From Halomonas colorata (GTDB lineage: Bacteria; Pseudomonadota; Gammaproteobacteria; Pseudomonadales; Halomonadaceae), in contig NZ_JABUZA010000034.1 of assembly GCF_014897985.1 (NCBI RefSeq), positions 1 through 49,425 of the forward strand: DNA of 49,425 nt, read 5' to 3'. The translations under genes were made by a program, and so were the position numbers. The notes under the pieces are model-generated. The model was not told where the DNA came from. It was given only the letters and a program-made list of their open reading frames with translations, and did not search any database. Shown here one piece after another: positions 15,721 through 24,815 of the stretch (the first letter of the stretch is position 1; each line of letters begins with the position of its first letter).

Positions 15721-16752
15721 ATGTTCCTGCTCATCACGATTGCCACGCTTTCTATCGCACTGTCTTTCTTATGTTCCATCCTTGAAGCGGCCTTGCTCTC
15801 CCTTACGCCAAGCTATATCGCCAGGCTGAAAGAAGACAAACCCAAGCTGCATGCCTCGCTTAGCCAGCTTAAAACCAGCATTGACCGGCCACTGGCGGCG
15901 ATACTGACGCTTAATACAATTGCGCATACCGTTGGTGCAACAGCGGTGGGGGCACAAGCGGCAGTGGTATTCGGAGAAGCCTCAATTGCCATTGTATCTG
16001 CCGTCATGACGATGCTGATTCTGATACTTTCTGAAATTATTCCCAAGACGATTGGCGCCACCTACTGGCGCGGTCTGGCACCGCTTTTGCCGCGTTTATT
16101 AAAGCCGATGATAGTGGGGTTACTGCCCTTTATCTGGATGTCGGAGCAGATTACGCGTCGGCTGGGCACGTCAGAGCACGACGTTGATCTACGCGACGAA
16201 ATCAAGGTGTTGGCACGTGTTGGGCTTGAGGAGAAGGTGCTGGATGCTGATGAGTCGCGCACCATCATCAATATGCTTAACCTGCATGAAATTGCTGTAA
16301 GCCAAGCCATGACGCCAAGAACGGTGTGCGTGACAGTGCCACCGAACATGGACGTCAAGACATTTGATCAGCAGTACAGTAAGACGCCGTTTACGCGTTT
16401 TCCAGTGATGGATAACGGTGAAATGGCCTTTGGCTATGTGCATAAAGCCGATATGTATCATGCCGATGATGCTAAAACCATGCGTGAGCTTATGCATCCC
16501 ATTGCGAGTGTCGATATCGCGCATAATGTAGAGCATGTGTTTGCTTCAATGCTCAAGGACCATCTGCATATGCGCGTTGTATATGATGAGCATGGCACCT
16601 TTGTGGGCCTTATTACGCTTGAAGATATTATTGAAGCTATCCTGGGCCAGGACATTATTGATGAAACCGATAGCGTGGCCAATTTAAGGCATCACGCCAA
16701 GCAGCGCTGGCTGACCCGTATAAAGCATAAAGATTCCAGTTCCACTATTTAG
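15721..16752 (+). CDS. CNNM (DUF21) and CBS-pair membrane protein
   Basis: A 343-residue protein of the CNNM/CorC-like family linked to divalent cation (Mg2+/Co2+) efflux. The N-terminal DUF21 region (about 1-165) has several hydrophobic helices, including SIALSFLCSILEAALLSL and MTMLILILSEIIPKTIGA with the family's SEIIPK motif. A pair of CBS domains follows (about 195-310: MTPRTVCVTVPPNMDV, GLITLEDIIEAILG). The C-terminal CorC_HlyC domain of longer members is missing and the protein ends soon after the CBS pair. It stands alone between divergent and unrelated genes. Confidence 0.85.
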   Translation: MFLLITIATLSIALSFLCSILEAALLSLTPSYIARLKEDKPKLHASLSQLKTSIDRPLAAILTLNTIAHTVGATAVGAQAAVVFGEASIAIVSAVMTMLILILSEIIPKTIGATYWRGLAPLLPRLLKPMIVGLLPFIWMSEQITRRLGTSEHDVDLRDEIKVLARVGLEEKVLDADESRTIINMLNLHEIAVSQAMTPRTVCVTVPPNMDVKTFDQQYSKTPFTRFPVMDNGEMAFGYVHKADMYHADDAKTMRELMHPIASVDIAHNVEHVFASMLKDHLHMRVVYDEHGTFVGLITLEDIIEAILGQDIIDETDSVANLRHHAKQRWLTRIKHKDSSSTI

Positions 16753-16922
16753 ATAGCAGGGCGTCTGGTTGGCTCATAAGATTCAGGCGCACGGTCCTGA
16801 AAAGAAAAACACGTGAACGTTGGGATAACATTCGTAGTCTTAGCACTAAATGTTCTATGGTGAATTATCTATAGGTGGTTTAAGGTATTAAAAAAACATT
16901 AATCACCCGCGAAGGAGGCACT

Positions 16923-17573
16923 ATGTCATTACGTATCAATGCGGTCGTTCCCGATTTTGAAGCCCAAACTAGCCAGGGGCCTATTCAATTTCATGAGTGG
17001 ATCGGCGACAGCTGGGCTATTTTGTTTTCACACCCCAAAGATTTTACGCCGGTCTGTACCACTGAGTTTGGTGCGGTAGCCACACTAAGTGCCGAGTGGA
17101 AAAAACGCAGCACTAAAGTGATTGGCGTGTCGGTAGATGGTGTTGAAGATCACAAGCGCTGGGCGGGCGATATTACCCAGTACAGCGGCAGCGATGTTGA
17201 CTTTCCGATCATTGCTGACGAAGGCCTCAAGGTTTCAAAGCTTTTTGATATGCTGCCTGAAGATGCTTACCTGCCGGATGGCCGCACGCCTGCCGATAGC
17301 GCCACGGTACGCTCGGTGTTTATTATCGGCCCGGATAAGCAGCTCAAGCTTTCCATGACCTATCCCATGACGGTAGGGCGTAATTTTGCAGAAATCCTGC
17401 GCGCCCTCGACGCCCTCCAGGCAACCGTTAAACACGGTGTTGCGACGCCTGCTGATTGGACCGTTGGCCAGGATGTGATTATTCCGCCCAGCGTCTCAGA
17501 TGCTGACGCCAAGCAGAAATTTGGTGAGTTTGAAGCCGTGCTGCCTTACTTACGTAAAACGTCACTTAAGTAA
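16923..17573 (+). CDS. 1-Cys peroxiredoxin (Prx6 type)
   Basis: Reduces hydrogen peroxide and organic peroxides in the cytoplasm. The peroxidatic Cys45 lies in SHPKDFTPVCTTEFG, the Prx6-class active-site motif. DGRTPADSATVRSVFIIGPDKQLKL and the C-terminal arm (GQDVIIPPSVSDADAKQKF) are typical of that group, and 216 residues is its usual length. AAGGAGG precedes the ATG. It is a single gene closed by a strong terminator. I saw no convincing OxyR site in the 170 bases upstream. Confidence 0.9.
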   Translation: MSLRINAVVPDFEAQTSQGPIQFHEWIGDSWAILFSHPKDFTPVCTTEFGAVATLSAEWKKRSTKVIGVSVDGVEDHKRWAGDITQYSGSDVDFPIIADEGLKVSKLFDMLPEDAYLPDGRTPADSATVRSVFIIGPDKQLKLSMTYPMTVGRNFAEILRALDALQATVKHGVATPADWTVGQDVIIPPSVSDADAKQKFGEFEAVLPYLRKTSLK

Positions 17574-17594
17574 GCGCTAAGTACTGCGTATAGT

Positions 17595-17628
17595 AAAGCC
17601 CTGAGGTTCTAAAACCTCGGGGCTTTTT
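17595..17628. terminator. Terminator between the peroxiredoxin and chemoreceptor genes
   Basis: A stem of about 14 pairs with one T-G pair (AAAGCCCTGAGGTT against AACCTCGGGGCTTT) closes a CTAA loop and is followed by a short T-run. It starts 22 bases after the peroxiredoxin stop. The facing gene ends at 17641 and its minus-strand transcript would run into the same hairpin. Confidence 0.9.
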
Positions 17629-17640
17629 AGTGGGATTTGA

Positions 17641-18930
17641 TCAAGCTTGCGAAGCTTCTAAGGCAAGTTGTTCAACCGTGTTCGATACGTTACGCGCGCC
17701 CAATAAGATTTCATTAACAATGTTTTCAATTTCACCAACGCTTGCCTGGCTTGATTTACCCTGTTCAACGACCAGCTGCATGGCCTCGGTGGTTTTCATT
17801 ACTAGCGCCGTATTCTCTTTCAGCAACTGAGTAATTTCAGTTACCGCATTACTTGAGCCTGTCGCTAGCTGCCGAACTTCGTTAGCAACCACGGCAAAAC
17901 CGCGTCCCTGTTCACCCGCCCGGGCAGCTTCTACAGCAGCGTTCAGCGATAGCAAATTGGTTTGGTTGGCAATGCGGGCAATGGAGGCTGTGATGCTATT
18001 GATGCTCTTGGCCTGTTCGTTCAGCGCTTCGATCAGCCGCTGAGCTTCCGCTATGGTCTGGGCGGCCTGGTCGGTATCGCGCATGACTCGCTGCAGATGG
18101 TTTAGGCCGTTTTGAGCTATTTGTTCTGTCTGCGTTGACGTACTTTGTGCCGAAGAAACCGCTTGCTTAGTCGCTTCCGCTTCTTCAACGGCACGAGTGA
18201 TATCGGTGGCAAACTTGACCACTTTAAATACCTTGCCGTTGGAATCAAAAATAGGGTTATAGGTGGCTTCTAGCCAAACGCTTTTGCCTTGTGCATTAAT
18301 GCGCTCAAATTTACCCTGCATCAGCTCGCCCTGGGATAAAGACTGCCAGAAATGTGGATGCGTTTTATAAAAGTCCTCAGAGCAAAACAGCTGATGATGT
18401 ACCCCAATAATTTGTTCATTGCGGTAACCCATTGTGCGTTCAAAATTCTCGTTGGCATTGAGTACGTTGCCTTCAGGGGTAAATTCAATTACCGCCATGG
18501 AACCGTTTAGCGCCTGAAGAACGGCATTTTTACGCTCAGCCTGGAGGTGAGCATCGGTGATATCGTTGGCTAACTTAACCACTTCACGGACGCGGCCCCG
18601 CCGGTCACAAATCGGAAGGTAAGTAGCTTCCAGCCATACTTCGTTGCCTTGGGCGTTAAAACGCCGGAACGTACCTCGATGGCTTTCACCGGCCGCTAAC
18701 GCTTGCCAAAACGCCTGATATTCCGGCGTCTGGGCTTCAGCTTGACTGCAGAACATGCGGTGGTGCTGGTCGCGCAGGTCGTTAAGGGTATAGCCCATGA
18801 CGTCTAAAAACAGCGGGCTTGCGGTTTTGATATCGCCAGTCGGTGTAAAGGTAATGAACGCGGTGTGCTGTTGGACAGCGGTGCGTAAATGTGAGCTGGA
18901 TCGTAAAGGTAGCATTAGTCGTGTGCTCAT
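17641..18930 (-). CDS. PAS-PAS chemoreceptor-like protein (BdlA type)
   Basis: A 429-residue soluble receptor: PAS 1 (about 15-125), PAS 2 (about 135-250) and a methyl-accepting signalling domain (about 255-425) with the hairpin tip [40 protein letters not shown]. No transmembrane helix is present. The two PAS domains are clearly related ([15 protein letters not shown] and [15 protein letters not shown]), so they arose by duplication. The order and length match BdlA of Pseudomonas aeruginosa (about 417 residues), which controls biofilm dispersal. Whether this protein controls dispersal or ordinary energy taxis is not shown by sequence. Confidence 0.87.
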   Translation of the reverse strand: MSTRLMLPLRSSSHLRTAVQQHTAFITFTPTGDIKTASPLFLDVMGYTLNDLRDQHHRMFCSQAEAQTPEYQAFWQALAAGESHRGTFRRFNAQGNEVWLEATYLPICDRRGRVREVVKLANDITDAHLQAERKNAVLQALNGSMAVIEFTPEGNVLNANENFERTMGYRNEQIIGVHHQLFCSEDFYKTHPHFWQSLSQGELMQGKFERINAQGKSVWLEATYNPIFDSNGKVFKVVKFATDITRAVEEAEATKQAVSSAQSTSTQTEQIAQNGLNHLQRVMRDTDQAAQTIAEAQRLIEALNEQAKSINSITASIARIANQTNLLSLNAAVEAARAGEQGRGFAVVANEVRQLATGSSNAVTEITQLLKENTALVMKTTEAMQLVVEQGKSSQASVGEIENIVNEILLGARNVSNTVEQLALEASQA

Positions 18931-19052
18931 CGTATAGGGTTGGTATAATTTTTCTAAAAGATTAGTATGAGCTTACACCAAAAACACAGTTTTTTTCGTT
19001 TAGTGACAGTTGAATAAAATCGTAATATTTAGTTACCGCTAATTGATGTTAT

Positions 19053-19490
19053 TTAATGGAGGGGTTCGCTCAGCACTTCAATAATATGGCATTGCTTAAC
19101 ACTGCCCCCCGCGCATTGGTCAATGGTCTGGGTTAACTCATCACGTAGTGCGGTAAGGCGAGCGATACGCGACTCCACCTCCGCCAAGTGATGCCTTGCC
19201 AGTGCATCTACCTGTTGGCAGGGCATGGAGGGGTGATCAACCATTACCAAAAGCTCACGTATCGCATCCACAGAAAAACCGAAATCTCGTGCATGACGTA
19301 TAAACGTCAGACGGCGGATAGCGGCAGGAGTATAACGCCGCTGATTACCTTGATTACGTGGTGCTGAAGGCAGTAACCCTATGCGCTCGTAATAGCGCAC
19401 CGTTTCAGGCTTGCAGCCGGACAGACGTGCCAATTCACCAATGCCTACTTGCTGCTCAGAAATAGATTGTTGTGGTATTTGCTCTTTCAT
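19053..19490 (-). CDS. MerR-family metal-responsive regulator (CadR/ZntR/PbrR type)
   Basis: A 145-residue MerR regulator with the N-terminal winged helix (GIGELARLSGCKPETVRYYERIGLLP), a dimerisation helix and three cysteines placed as in soft-metal sensors: Cys91, Cys126 and Cys134 (MPCQQVD and CAGGSVKQC). This pattern points to Cd2+, Pb2+ or Zn2+ rather than Cu+. It is divergent from the P-type ATPase gene, its presumed target, and shares the operator at 19498-19516 with it. The AGAGG that serves as its own ribosome site lies inside that operator. Confidence 0.9.
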   Translation of the reverse strand: MKEQIPQQSISEQQVGIGELARLSGCKPETVRYYERIGLLPSAPRNQGNQRRYTPAAIRRLTFIRHARDFGFSVDAIRELLVMVDHPSMPCQQVDALARHHLAEVESRIARLTALRDELTQTIDQCAGGSVKQCHIIEVLSEPLH

Positions 19491-19493
19491 GGC

Positions 19494-19524
19494 TTGAACC
19501 TCTAGTCGCTACAGGTATTACGCT
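19494..19524 (+). promoter_or_regulatory. MerR-type promoter/operator of the metal ATPase gene
   Basis: TTGAAC (-35, 19494-19499) and TACGCT (-10, 19519-19524) are separated by 19 bases, the long spacer that MerR proteins correct by twisting the DNA. Between them lies the dyad ACCTCTAG-TCG-CTACAGGT (19498-19516), with seven of eight positions symmetric. This is the textbook layout for metal-activated transcription by the divergent regulator. Confidence 0.85.
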
Positions 19525-19558
19525 GTCATTACGATAGGAGATTAAGGAAGCGAGTGCC

Positions 19559-21685
19559 ATGTCTACTAGTCAACACAGCAGGTCGGATATCTTAACGCTC
19601 CATGTGCAAGGCATGGATTGCGGCGGGTGTGAGCGAAAAGTTGAAGCAGCATTGAGTCGCTTGGACAACATTCATCACGTCGCTGCCAGCAGTATCAGCG
19701 GTACGGTAAATATTGTCAGCGATGATAAAACGCGCCCTAACCGGCAAGCAGTGGAAGAAGCGCTGATACGTTTGGGGTACATCCCCGTAACGGCCGACTC
19801 ATCCCAGTCCAGCTCGCCCGCCTGGTGGCAAACACCTAAAGGAAAGCTGGTGCTTTTGAGCGGAAGTTTGCTTTTGCTGGCATGGCTTTGCACGCTGGTT
19901 TGGCCAGCAGCTGGCCACTGGCCATTTTTGGCGACAACGCTGGTGGGGCTGATACCCATCGTACAGTCGGCATGGCGTGCCTTACGCATGCGCAATCCGT
20001 TTACCATTGAAATGCTGATGAGCATTGCCGCCGTGGGGGCGCTTGCTATTGGGGCCTTGGCAGAGGCCGCCGTAGTGGTATTTCTATTCGCGGTAGGAGA
20101 GCTGCTTGAAGGCGTTGCCGCGACTCAGGCGCGGCGGCGTATTTCGGCGCTCACGAATTTAACTCCCTCAACGGCACGGCTGTTAGTTGACGGCGTAACA
20201 CGTGAAGTCGCTGCATCAACCTTAATGCCGGGTCAGCATGTTGTGGTGCGCCCCGGCGACAGAGTACCTTGCGATGGCTATATCCTTTCAGGCGAATCAT
20301 CAATTGATGAATCACCGGTCACTGGAGAATCAGTGCCTCGCGCTCGCTTGGTCGATGACGACGTCTTTGCTGGTACGATTAACCTGGATGCCTTGATAAC
20401 GATAGAGGTAACTCGCCGCGCTGAAGACAACACCCTCGCGCGGATAGTGAGGCTTGTTGAAGAAGCGCAGGCCAGTAAAGCACCAGTGGCACGTTTCATT
20501 GATCGTTTTGCCCAGATATATATGCCTGCTGTGGTGGTGGCCGCGTTGTTAGTTGCGTTGGTGCTTCCGCTGGCATTTGATATGACGTGGTCGGAGTCCA
20601 CCTATCGAGCGCTCACGCTGTTATTGATTGCCTGCCCTTGTGCTCTGGTGATCTCAACGCCTGCAGCTATTGCCGCTGGGCTCTCCAGTGCAGCACGGCA
20701 TGGGTTGCTGATTAAAGGCGGGGCTGTGCTGGAACAGCTAAGCCATCTTAAGCGGGTGGCCCTTGATAAAACGGGCACATTAACCGCGGGCGCTCCACAA
20801 GTAACCGATATTGAGGTTGCAACGCCGGGTGCTGAAACCCGATTACTGCGCCTGGCAGCGACTCTTGAACAGGGCGCTAATCATCCCATCGCAACCGCTA
20901 TTACTAATCATGCGCAGGCGCAGGGCATTATCCCGTTAAACGAGGCGGTCTCTGTGCGCTCGCTGCCTGGGAGCGGGGTGATAGGCCACGTAGACGACAG
21001 TGAGGTAATGCTCGTTAGTCCCCGCTATCTGGCGCATATCGGACTGCCTTTAGATTCATGGGCAGAGCGTATCCAGACGCTTGAGCGGCAGGGGAAAAGC
21101 GTTGCCCTGTTAATTGAAAATCAAGTGCTGTACGGGCTAATTGCTTTACGTGATGAGCCGCGTGAGGACGCACTCGAAGGCATACAGGCACTTAAAAAAC
21201 TGGGTGTGGAAGTGATTATGCTCAGCGGCGACAATAACCAAACGGCGCAAGCCATTGGAGAAAAGCTGGGGCTTCAAGCGTACGGTGAATTGATGCCTGA
21301 TGATAAGGCGCAGCGGGTACGTGAATGGCAAGCAAAAGGATTAGGCCCGGTGGGTAAGGTCGGTGATGGGATTAACGATGCCCCGGCTTTGGCCGCGGCA
21401 GAGATAGGCATCGCCATGGGCAATGGGACCGATATAGCCTTGGAAACGGCGGATGCGGCCCTGCTGAAAAATCGCGTTAGCGGGGTCGCGGAGTTGATTA
21501 AACTATCCCGGGCAACGCTTTTTAACGTGAAAACCAATGTAGCGCTGGCGTTGGGCTTCAAAGCGGTTTTTCTGGTCTCTACGTTGCTGGGCGTAACCGG
21601 TATGTGGGTGGCCGTAATGGCAGATACAGGGGCAACGGTTTTGGTAACGCTAAATGCCATGCGTCTGCTACGTTATCGTTTTTAG
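19559..21685 (+). CDS. Zn2+/Cd2+/Pb2+-exporting P1B-type ATPase
   Basis: A 708-residue heavy-metal efflux pump in the inner membrane, of the ZntA/CadA group. Order: metal-binding HMA domain with GMDCGGC (Cys21, Cys24), paired N-terminal helices, actuator TGES (255-258), the CPC motif in the transport helix (359-361), phosphorylation site DKTGT (Asp403), the HP pair (442-443), the hinge GDGINDAPAL and a last-helix ADTGA with the Asp needed for divalent metals. CPC plus this Asp separates it from copper pumps. AAGGAAG stands eight bases before the ATG. It is controlled by the adjacent MerR-type operator. Confidence 0.94.
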   Translation: MSTSQHSRSDILTLHVQGMDCGGCERKVEAALSRLDNIHHVAASSISGTVNIVSDDKTRPNRQAVEEALIRLGYIPVTADSSQSSSPAWWQTPKGKLVLLSGSLLLLAWLCTLVWPAAGHWPFLATTLVGLIPIVQSAWRALRMRNPFTIEMLMSIAAVGALAIGALAEAAVVVFLFAVGELLEGVAATQARRRISALTNLTPSTARLLVDGVTREVAASTLMPGQHVVVRPGDRVPCDGYILSGESSIDESPVTGESVPRARLVDDDVFAGTINLDALITIEVTRRAEDNTLARIVRLVEEAQASKAPVARFIDRFAQIYMPAVVVAALLVALVLPLAFDMTWSESTYRALTLLLIACPCALVISTPAAIAAGLSSAARHGLLIKGGAVLEQLSHLKRVALDKTGTLTAGAPQVTDIEVATPGAETRLLRLAATLEQGANHPIATAITNHAQAQGIIPLNEAVSVRSLPGSGVIGHVDDSEVMLVSPRYLAHIGLPLDSWAERIQTLERQGKSVALLIENQVLYGLIALRDEPREDALEGIQALKKLGVEVIMLSGDNNQTAQAIGEKLGLQAYGELMPDDKAQRVREWQAKGLGPVGKVGDGINDAPALAAAEIGIAMGNGTDIALETADAALLKNRVSGVAELIKLSRATLFNVKTNVALALGFKAVFLVSTLLGVTGMWVAVMADTGATVLVTLNAMRLLRYRF

Positions 21686-21729
21686 CATGGCTGACTGAGA
21701 AACCAGCGTTTGTTGATCAAGGAACCTGC

Positions 21730-21758
21730 TCCAGGCCCTGAGTATAGAAGGGCCTGGA
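21730..21758. terminator. Bidirectional hairpin between the metal ATPase and isocitrate dehydrogenase genes
   Basis: A perfect 9-base stem (TCCAGGCCC with GGGCCTGGA) surrounds an 11-base loop, followed by TTCTCT. It lies between convergent genes and may stop both transcripts; the T-run is modest. Confidence 0.6.
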
Positions 21759-21768
21759 TTCTCTAACG

Positions 21769-22782
21769 CTATGCTTCGACGTACTCAACCAACGCTTGGG
21801 CGAACGTGTCAGTGGTGCCTGTACCGCCCATGTCGGGGGTTACCATCTCGCGGCGCGTCTCAAGTACTTCACGGATACCTTGACGAATTGCCTCCGCTTT
21901 AGCATTCATGCCCAGGTGGTCAAGCATCTGCGCGGCGGCCAGCAGCAGGGCGCAGGGGTTGGCAAGCTTTTTACCCGCAATATCCGGCGCTGAGCCGTGC
22001 ACCGCTTCAAAAATCGCGGCTTTTTCGCCAATGTTCGCTCCAGGAGCCAGGCCCAAACCACCCACTAACCCAGCACAAAGGTCTGAGAGAATATCGCCAA
22101 ACAGGTTTGTGGTGACCACGACATCAAACTGATGCGGGTTCATCACCAGCTGCATACAGGCATTATCAACAATCATTTCCTGAAACTCGAGTTCGGGATA
22201 CTCTTTGGCGATTTCGCGCGCCACTTCAAGAAACAGGCCTGAACTGGTTTTAATGATATTGGCTTTATGAACAGCGGTGACCTTTTTACGCCCCTGGTTT
22301 TTAGCCAGCTCAAACGCATAACGTACAATGCGCTCCGACCCTTTACGGGTCACCTTGATAACGGAAATACCGGTGTTGCCGTCGTCGATCATCTCCTGCC
22401 CGTCAGACAGATAAGCGCCTTCGGTATTTTCGCGCACGGTAATCATATCGATATCTTCAAAGCGCGATTTAGTACCTGGGAAGCTAATGGCCGGGCGCAC
22501 GTTAGCGTAAAGGTCAAAGTGGCGGCGAAGCTGAACATTGATGGAAGAAAAGCCTTTGCCGATGGGGGTCGTAAGAGGGCCTTTAAGCGCAATGCCGTGT
22601 TTCTCAATGGCATCCAGTGATGCTTGAGGAATGAGCGTGCCATGTTTTTCAAGCGCTACCAAGCCTGCATCAACAAACTCATAGTTCAAGCCACACTCAA
22701 GGGCATTCAATACCTTTAAGGTGGCGTCCATAATTTCTGGACCGATGCCATCGCCTTCAATAACCGCAATCGTTTGGCTCAT
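21769..22782 (-). CDS. NAD-type isocitrate dehydrogenase (isopropylmalate dehydrogenase family)
   Basis: A 337-residue beta-decarboxylating dehydrogenase. From the ATG at 22782 (AGAGGA in front) the protein begins MSQTIAVIEGDGIGPE, the usual start of the family. The longer frame reaching 23064 has no family homology and is rejected. SSINVQLRRHFDLYANVRP contains the Ser, Asn and Arg residues used for isocitrate, unlike LeuB. FDVVVTTNLFGDILSD and EAVHGSAPDIAGKKLANP form the metal and nucleotide region. The short form without the E. coli Icd insertions suggests the NAD-dependent enzyme. Homoisocitrate or tartrate dehydrogenase are less likely options. Confidence 0.8.
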   Translation of the reverse strand: MSQTIAVIEGDGIGPEIMDATLKVLNALECGLNYEFVDAGLVALEKHGTLIPQASLDAIEKHGIALKGPLTTPIGKGFSSINVQLRRHFDLYANVRPAISFPGTKSRFEDIDMITVRENTEGAYLSDGQEMIDDGNTGISVIKVTRKGSERIVRYAFELAKNQGRKKVTAVHKANIIKTSSGLFLEVAREIAKEYPELEFQEMIVDNACMQLVMNPHQFDVVVTTNLFGDILSDLCAGLVGGLGLAPGANIGEKAAIFEAVHGSAPDIAGKKLANPCALLLAAAQMLDHLGMNAKAEAIRQGIREVLETRREMVTPDMGGTGTTDTFAQALVEYVEA

Positions 22783-23305
22783 GTGTTGTTCCTCTGATGT
22801 CAATGACCGCTGGCCGCTATCGTTGACCAAGCGTATAGCGTGCGCTTTACGCGCTTGACCCCTATGGTAAGCGATGGCTATGCAGCAGGTCATCTCGCGC
22901 TGGGTATTCAAGTGTTTAATTAAACGTTTCTTGCGCTGGGGTGCAGAAAGGATGGCGTGCTGGTAAACTCTTCGCCTGCTCTGCCGTTTAACCCGCAATG
23001 GCAAGGCAGCTTCGTAAAATATCACGGCAAGGCATACGCGCAATGAAACACTCATTGGCAACATCTGTATTACTTACCGCTGGGTTGATGACTCCACCCT
23101 AGGTAATTCCCTTCTTTACCAACGTCACTGCGCGTAAGCGCTTCCACGGCGTTACGGCATTCTATTGCCGTTATTTGGCTACTGACGCTCTTGGCGTCTT
23201 CATTTTATAGCCTGACTCATACAATCTGATCCTAATGACGTGACATCTAGCCCTACATGGCGGTGTTGGCACGTCGTGTTTAATCCGTAACTATGGACTC
23301 CCTGA
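22783..23305. other. Long divergent intergenic region (isocitrate dehydrogenase / SulP)
   Basis: About 520 bases without a supported gene, between divergent genes. GTTTAATTAAAC (22914-22925) is a perfect palindrome, overlapped by the palindrome AAACGTTT (22922-22929), about 130 bases before the isocitrate dehydrogenase start; it could be an operator. A tiny plus-strand frame at 23043-23102 (MKHSLATSVLLTAGLMTPP) looks like a clipped signal peptide but has no clear ribosome site and is followed at once by a stop. Confidence 0.4.
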
Positions 23306-24796
23306 ATGGCACTTTTCAGCAAGCATGAGTGGTTTTCCAATATTAAAGGCGACACACTTTCGGGCCTGGTAGTCGCGTTGGCGCTCATCCCCGAGGCCAT
23401 TGCGTTCTCGATTATCGCCGGTGTTGACCCGAAGGTGGGTCTTTATGCCTCGTTCTGTATCGCGGTGATCATCGCCTTTACCGGTGGTCGGCCCGGGATG
23501 ATTTCGGCAGCGACCGGTGCCATGGCACTACTGATGGTAACGCTAGTACGTGAACATGGCCTTGAGTACCTGCTGGCCGCCACACTGTTAACTGGCGTGT
23601 TCCAGATTATCGCCGGCTATTTAAAGCTCGCCGAGCTAATGCGCTTTGTGTCGCGTTCGGTCGTGACAGGCTTTGTTAATGCGCTGGCGATTCTGATTTT
23701 CATGGCGCAACTGCCTGAGCTGACCGACGTTACCTGGCACGTCTACGCCATGACGGCGGCGGGCCTGGGGATTATCTACCTGTTTCCGTACCTGCCCGTT
23801 ATCGGCAAGTCGCTGCCTTCGCCGCTGGTGTGCATTGTGGTGTTGACCATCGTATATATGGTGAGTGGCATGGATATTCGCACCGTGGGCGATATGGGCG
23901 AGCTTCCGGATACCCTCCCGGTATTTCTGTGGCCGAGTGTGCCACTTAACCTTGAAACGCTGATGATTATCCTGCCGTATGCGCTAATGCTGTGTGTGGT
24001 GGGCCTGCTCGAATCCATGATGACCGCAACTATTGTGGATGATTTGACCGATACTCCCAGTGACAAGAATCGCGAATGCAAGGGACAGGGCATGGCCAAC
24101 ATTGGCGCCGGTCTGATGGGTGGTATGGCGGGCTGCGCGATGATCGGTCAGTCGGTGATCAACATAAAATCCGGTGGCCGTACGCGTCTCTCTACATTGA
24201 TTGCGGGCGTTGTACTGCTGTTGATGGTGGTGTTTCTGGCGGATTGGGTATCCCAGATTCCCATGGCGGCGCTGGTAGCGGTTATGATTATGGTGTCGAT
24301 CGGTACCTTTAGCTGGGCGTCGATTCGCGATCTCAAAAAGCACCCTTTAAGCACCAATATTGTCATGCTGGCGACCGTTGCTGTCACGGTAGGCACGCAC
24401 AACCTGGCCATTGGGGTATTCGTGGGTGTGCTGCTCGCAGCCCTGTTCTTTGCTAATAAAGTGGGCAACATTCTTTACATCGGCTCAACTGAGACAGAGG
24501 CAGGTAATAGACGTGAATATCAGGTGGTAGGGCAGGTGTTTTTTGCCTCCTCCGAGCGTTTTATGGCGGCCTTTGATTTTAAAGAGAGCCTTGAGAGAGT
24601 AATAATCGATCTATCCAAGGCGCACTTTTGGGATGTTACTGCTGTGCAAGCCCTTGACCGCGTGGTAATCAAATTCCGCCGCGAAGGCACCGAGGTAGAG
24701 CTTGTTGGCTTAAGCGAAGCCAGTGCCACGGTTGTGGATCGTTATGCAGTGCACAATAATCCTGAGGCTGTTGAAAAACTCATGGGCGGCCACTAA
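23306..24796 (+). CDS. SulP-family anion transporter with STAS domain
   Basis: A 496-residue inner-membrane transporter of the SulP family (sulfate, bicarbonate or related anions). The N-terminal motif [35 protein letters not shown] is diagnostic. Ten or more helices follow to about residue 390, including the conserved [26 protein letters not shown]. The C-terminal STAS domain (about 405-490) has [28 protein letters not shown] universal stress protein gene starts 19 bases later and is probably cotranscribed. The transported anion cannot be told from sequence. Confidence 0.9.
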   Translation: MALFSKHEWFSNIKGDTLSGLVVALALIPEAIAFSIIAGVDPKVGLYASFCIAVIIAFTGGRPGMISAATGAMALLMVTLVREHGLEYLLAATLLTGVFQIIAGYLKLAELMRFVSRSVVTGFVNALAILIFMAQLPELTDVTWHVYAMTAAGLGIIYLFPYLPVIGKSLPSPLVCIVVLTIVYMVSGMDIRTVGDMGELPDTLPVFLWPSVPLNLETLMIILPYALMLCVVGLLESMMTATIVDDLTDTPSDKNRECKGQGMANIGAGLMGGMAGCAMIGQSVINIKSGGRTRLSTLIAGVVLLLMVVFLADWVSQIPMAALVAVMIMVSIGTFSWASIRDLKKHPLSTNIVMLATVAVTVGTHNLAIGVFVGVLLAALFFANKVGNILYIGSTETEAGNRREYQVVGQVFFASSERFMAAFDFKESLERVIIDLSKAHFWDVTAVQALDRVVIKFRREGTEVELVGLSEASATVVDRYAVHNNPEAVEKLMGGH

Positions 24797-24815
24797 TTAA
24801 CACAAGGAGAGCAAC

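Noticed and set aside
16753..16922. OxyR site before the peroxiredoxin gene
   Set aside because: Scattered CTAT and ATAG elements occur but not with the required spacing.
22783..23064. N-terminal extension of the isocitrate dehydrogenase frame
   Set aside because: No family homology; a good ribosome site and the canonical N-terminus occur at 22782.
23043..23102. 19-codon microORF resembling a signal peptide
   Set aside because: No clear ribosome site, immediate stop, and no continuing protein in frame; kept only as a note on the gap.
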